Below the pieces are notes generated by a model that did not search any database, was not told the DNA's origin, and saw only the letters and a program-made list of their open reading frames with translations. Below are positions 62,787 through 64,000 of a stretch of DNA of 64,000 bases, piece after piece. Within the stretch, counting starts at the first letter, position 1, and each line of letters opens with the position of its first letter. The DNA is from Herbiconiux sp. (GTDB lineage Bacteria; Actinomycetota; Actinomycetes; Actinomycetales; Microbacteriaceae), in NCBI RefSeq assembly GCF_023264855.1, contig NZ_JAHFUW010000018.1, positions 1-64,000 of the forward strand. The letters run 5' to 3'. The translations under genes and the position numbers were made by a program.

Positions 62787-62889
62787 CGCTCGCGGGCATC
62801 GCGGAGGGCCGGCCATGACGAACGAAGTCGGCGCCATCTGCGACGCATCCGCTCTACCGCTCGACGCCGCAGCCCACGATGATGGAGAC

Positions 62890-63153
62890 ATGACCCACAC
62901 CCGCGTGACCGTGCTCGACTACACCGTGAACGCCGACGTCTACGCCCGCTACGGCGCCGACTTCGACCCTGAAGCGGTGAACGACGAGATCCTGCGGATC
63001 GTGAACGAGGCTGCTCCGGCCGGCGTGACGGTGGAGCGCAACGGCGCGGTGATGGCCGAGGACGACGCCATCCGCACCGCCCGCGAATTCGACTGGGCAA
63101 CGCTGCTGAAGCGCATCGACCTCGACACGATCCTCGCCAAGCACGGACGCTGA
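62890..63153 (+). CDS. hypothetical small protein
   Basis: An 87-residue acidic soluble protein (MTHTRVTVLDYTVNADVYAR, then YGADFDPEAVNDEILRIVNE, ending LAKHGR). ATG at 62890 follows GGAG at close spacing. No family recognised. Codon use is like its neighbours, so it is probably real. Divergent from DUF1684 and upstream of hrpA. Confidence 0.65.
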   Translation: MTHTRVTVLDYTVNADVYARYGADFDPEAVNDEILRIVNEAAPAGVTVERNGAVMAEDDAIRTAREFDWATLLKRIDLDTILAKHGR

Positions 63154-63186
63154 CGCCGCCCGGGCCCGGGCCCAGGGCCAGGCCCG

Positions 63187-63192
63187 TAGAAT
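63187..63192 (+). promoter_or_regulatory. -10 hexamer, near-leaderless
   Basis: TAGAAT ends 9 bases before the hrpA ATG at 63202. Confidence 0.5.
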
Positions 63193-63201
63193 AGAGGGCT
63201 G

Positions 63202-64000
63202 ATGTCTTCCGACTCCCCGCTGCGCCCAGCCCCCCTCACCATCGTCTTTCCTCCCGAGCTGCCCGTCAGCCAGAAGAAGGACGACATCGCGCGCGCCATC
63301 CGCGACCACCAGGTCGTGATCGTGGCCGGCGAGACCGGATCGGGCAAGACCACGCAGCTGCCGAAGATCTGCCTCGAACTCGGCCGCGAGAACATCGGGC
63401 ACACACAGCCGCGCCGGCTCGCCGCCCGCACCATCGCCGAACGCATCGCCGAAGAACTCGGTCAGGAGGTCGGCGGCCTCGTCGGTTATCAGGTGCGCTT
63501 CACCGACAAGGCGAGCAAGGCCACGCGCATCAAGCTGATGACCGACGGCATCCTGCTGAACGAGATGAACCACGACCGGATGCTCAGCCGGTACGACACG
63601 ATCATCATCGACGAGGCGCACGAGCGCAGCCTCAACATCGACTTCCTGCTCGGCTACCTCAAGCAGCTGCTGCCGAAGCGGCCCGACCTCAAGCTCATCA
63701 TCACGAGCGCGACGATCGACCCCGAGAGCTTCGCGCGACACTTCGCGGATGCCGCGGGCGAGCCGGCGCCCATCGTGGAGGTGTCGGGGCGCACGTTCCC
63801 GGTCGAGGTGCGGTATCGGCCGCTGGCTCCGGATGCGCCGTCCGACGACCCCGACGACGAGGACGACGACGAGCTGGGCGACGCCCCTCACCCGTCCGCG
63901 AACCGCCCGCGCACCTCCGCGAGCCCCGCCCGGGCATCCGGGAACCCCCGATCGGGGAACCCGGGCCGCCCCGCCGGCCGTTCCAAGCCCGGCCAGGGTG
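63202..64000 (+). CDS. hrpA: ATP-dependent RNA helicase HrpA, 5' part
   Basis: The first ~266 codons of a DEAH-box helicase continue past the window end with no stop. [20 protein letters not shown] (Walker A, residues 43-50), [37 protein letters not shown] and [17 protein letters not shown] are motifs I, Ia, II and III. Past residue ~205 an acidic stretch ([13 protein letters not shown]) and a Pro/Arg/Ser-rich segment are inserted before the second helicase half, which is not in the window. Confidence 0.93.
   Translation, partial: MSSDSPLRPAPLTIVFPPELPVSQKKDDIARAIRDHQVVIVAGETGSGKTTQLPKICLELGRENIGHTQPRRLAARTIAERIAEELGQEVGGLVGYQVRFTDKASKATRIKLMTDGILLNEMNHDRMLSRYDTIIIDEAHERSLNIDFLLGYLKQLLPKRPDLKLIITSATIDPESFARHFADAAGEPAPIVEVSGRTFPVEVRYRPLAPDAPSDDPDDEDDDELGDAPHPSANRPRTSASPARASGNPRSGNPGRPAGRSKPGQG

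Overview
The window is chromosomal DNA of a high-GC actinobacterium. It carries mycoredoxin, a DUF2469 protein, F420-type LLM oxidoreductases, a SARP regulator, Pmt, Pr6Pr and an Ala-rich tail on S16. The gene orders rpsP-khpA-rimM-trmD-rplS-lepB-rnhB-DUF2469-yraN-yifB and rsmI-metG-tatD-rsmA fit Microbacteriaceae. The family is an inference; the genus is not decided. No prophage, insertion sequence, CRISPR array or rRNA was seen. One tRNA gene (tRNA-Gln, TTG) is present.

Layout. 1-8.3 kb: the ribosome/secretion housekeeping cluster, read leftward. It is interrupted by an AbiEi/DUF559 gene with a 76-nt palindrome and by map on the other strand. At the window edge yifB is broken inside its P-loop. 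8.5-15.2 kb: a GCS2 ligase, two LLM oxidoreductases, ffh, and a MarR-MFS pair. 15.2-22.5 kb: an arabinoside/glycoside island (GH51, GH1, ABC importer, LacI) with recognisable operators. 22.5-33.2 kb: housekeeping genes (ftsY, mrx, prs, glmU, tRNA-Gln, ABC-F, apt, ispE). 33.3-39 kb: a BMP-type nucleoside importer with a nucleoside hydrolase, sitting between ispE and rsmA. 39.3-46.2 kb: a hydrolase, a FAD oxidoreductase, then rsmA-tatD-metG and rsmI. 46.3-51.9 kb: Pmt, a YeiH transporter, a secreted protein, RtcB with an upstream 31-codon ORF, and a guanidinium exporter under a guanidine-III riboswitch. 52-64 kb: a large SARP regulator, a beta-propeller/cell-wall-binding surface protein, a Drr-type ABC exporter, a YyaL protein, DUF1684 and the 5' part of hrpA.

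The least explained material is between or inside genes. (i) A ~155-bp structured repeat occurs three times (9651, 49695, 51375), always just 3' of a gene in the same relative orientation, with compensatory changes in its stems. (ii) A 73-bp palindromic repeat occurs three times (14228, 41630, 61196), once in frame inside the yyaL coding region. (iii) Three unrelated long perfect or near-perfect hairpins lie near 6.95, 27.4 and 46.3 kb. (iv) A small ORF with its own terminator precedes rtcB. Many genes have a TANNNT -10 hexamer 6-7 nt before the start codon, so leaderless transcription looks common here. All calls were made by reading the sequence; no database search was possible.
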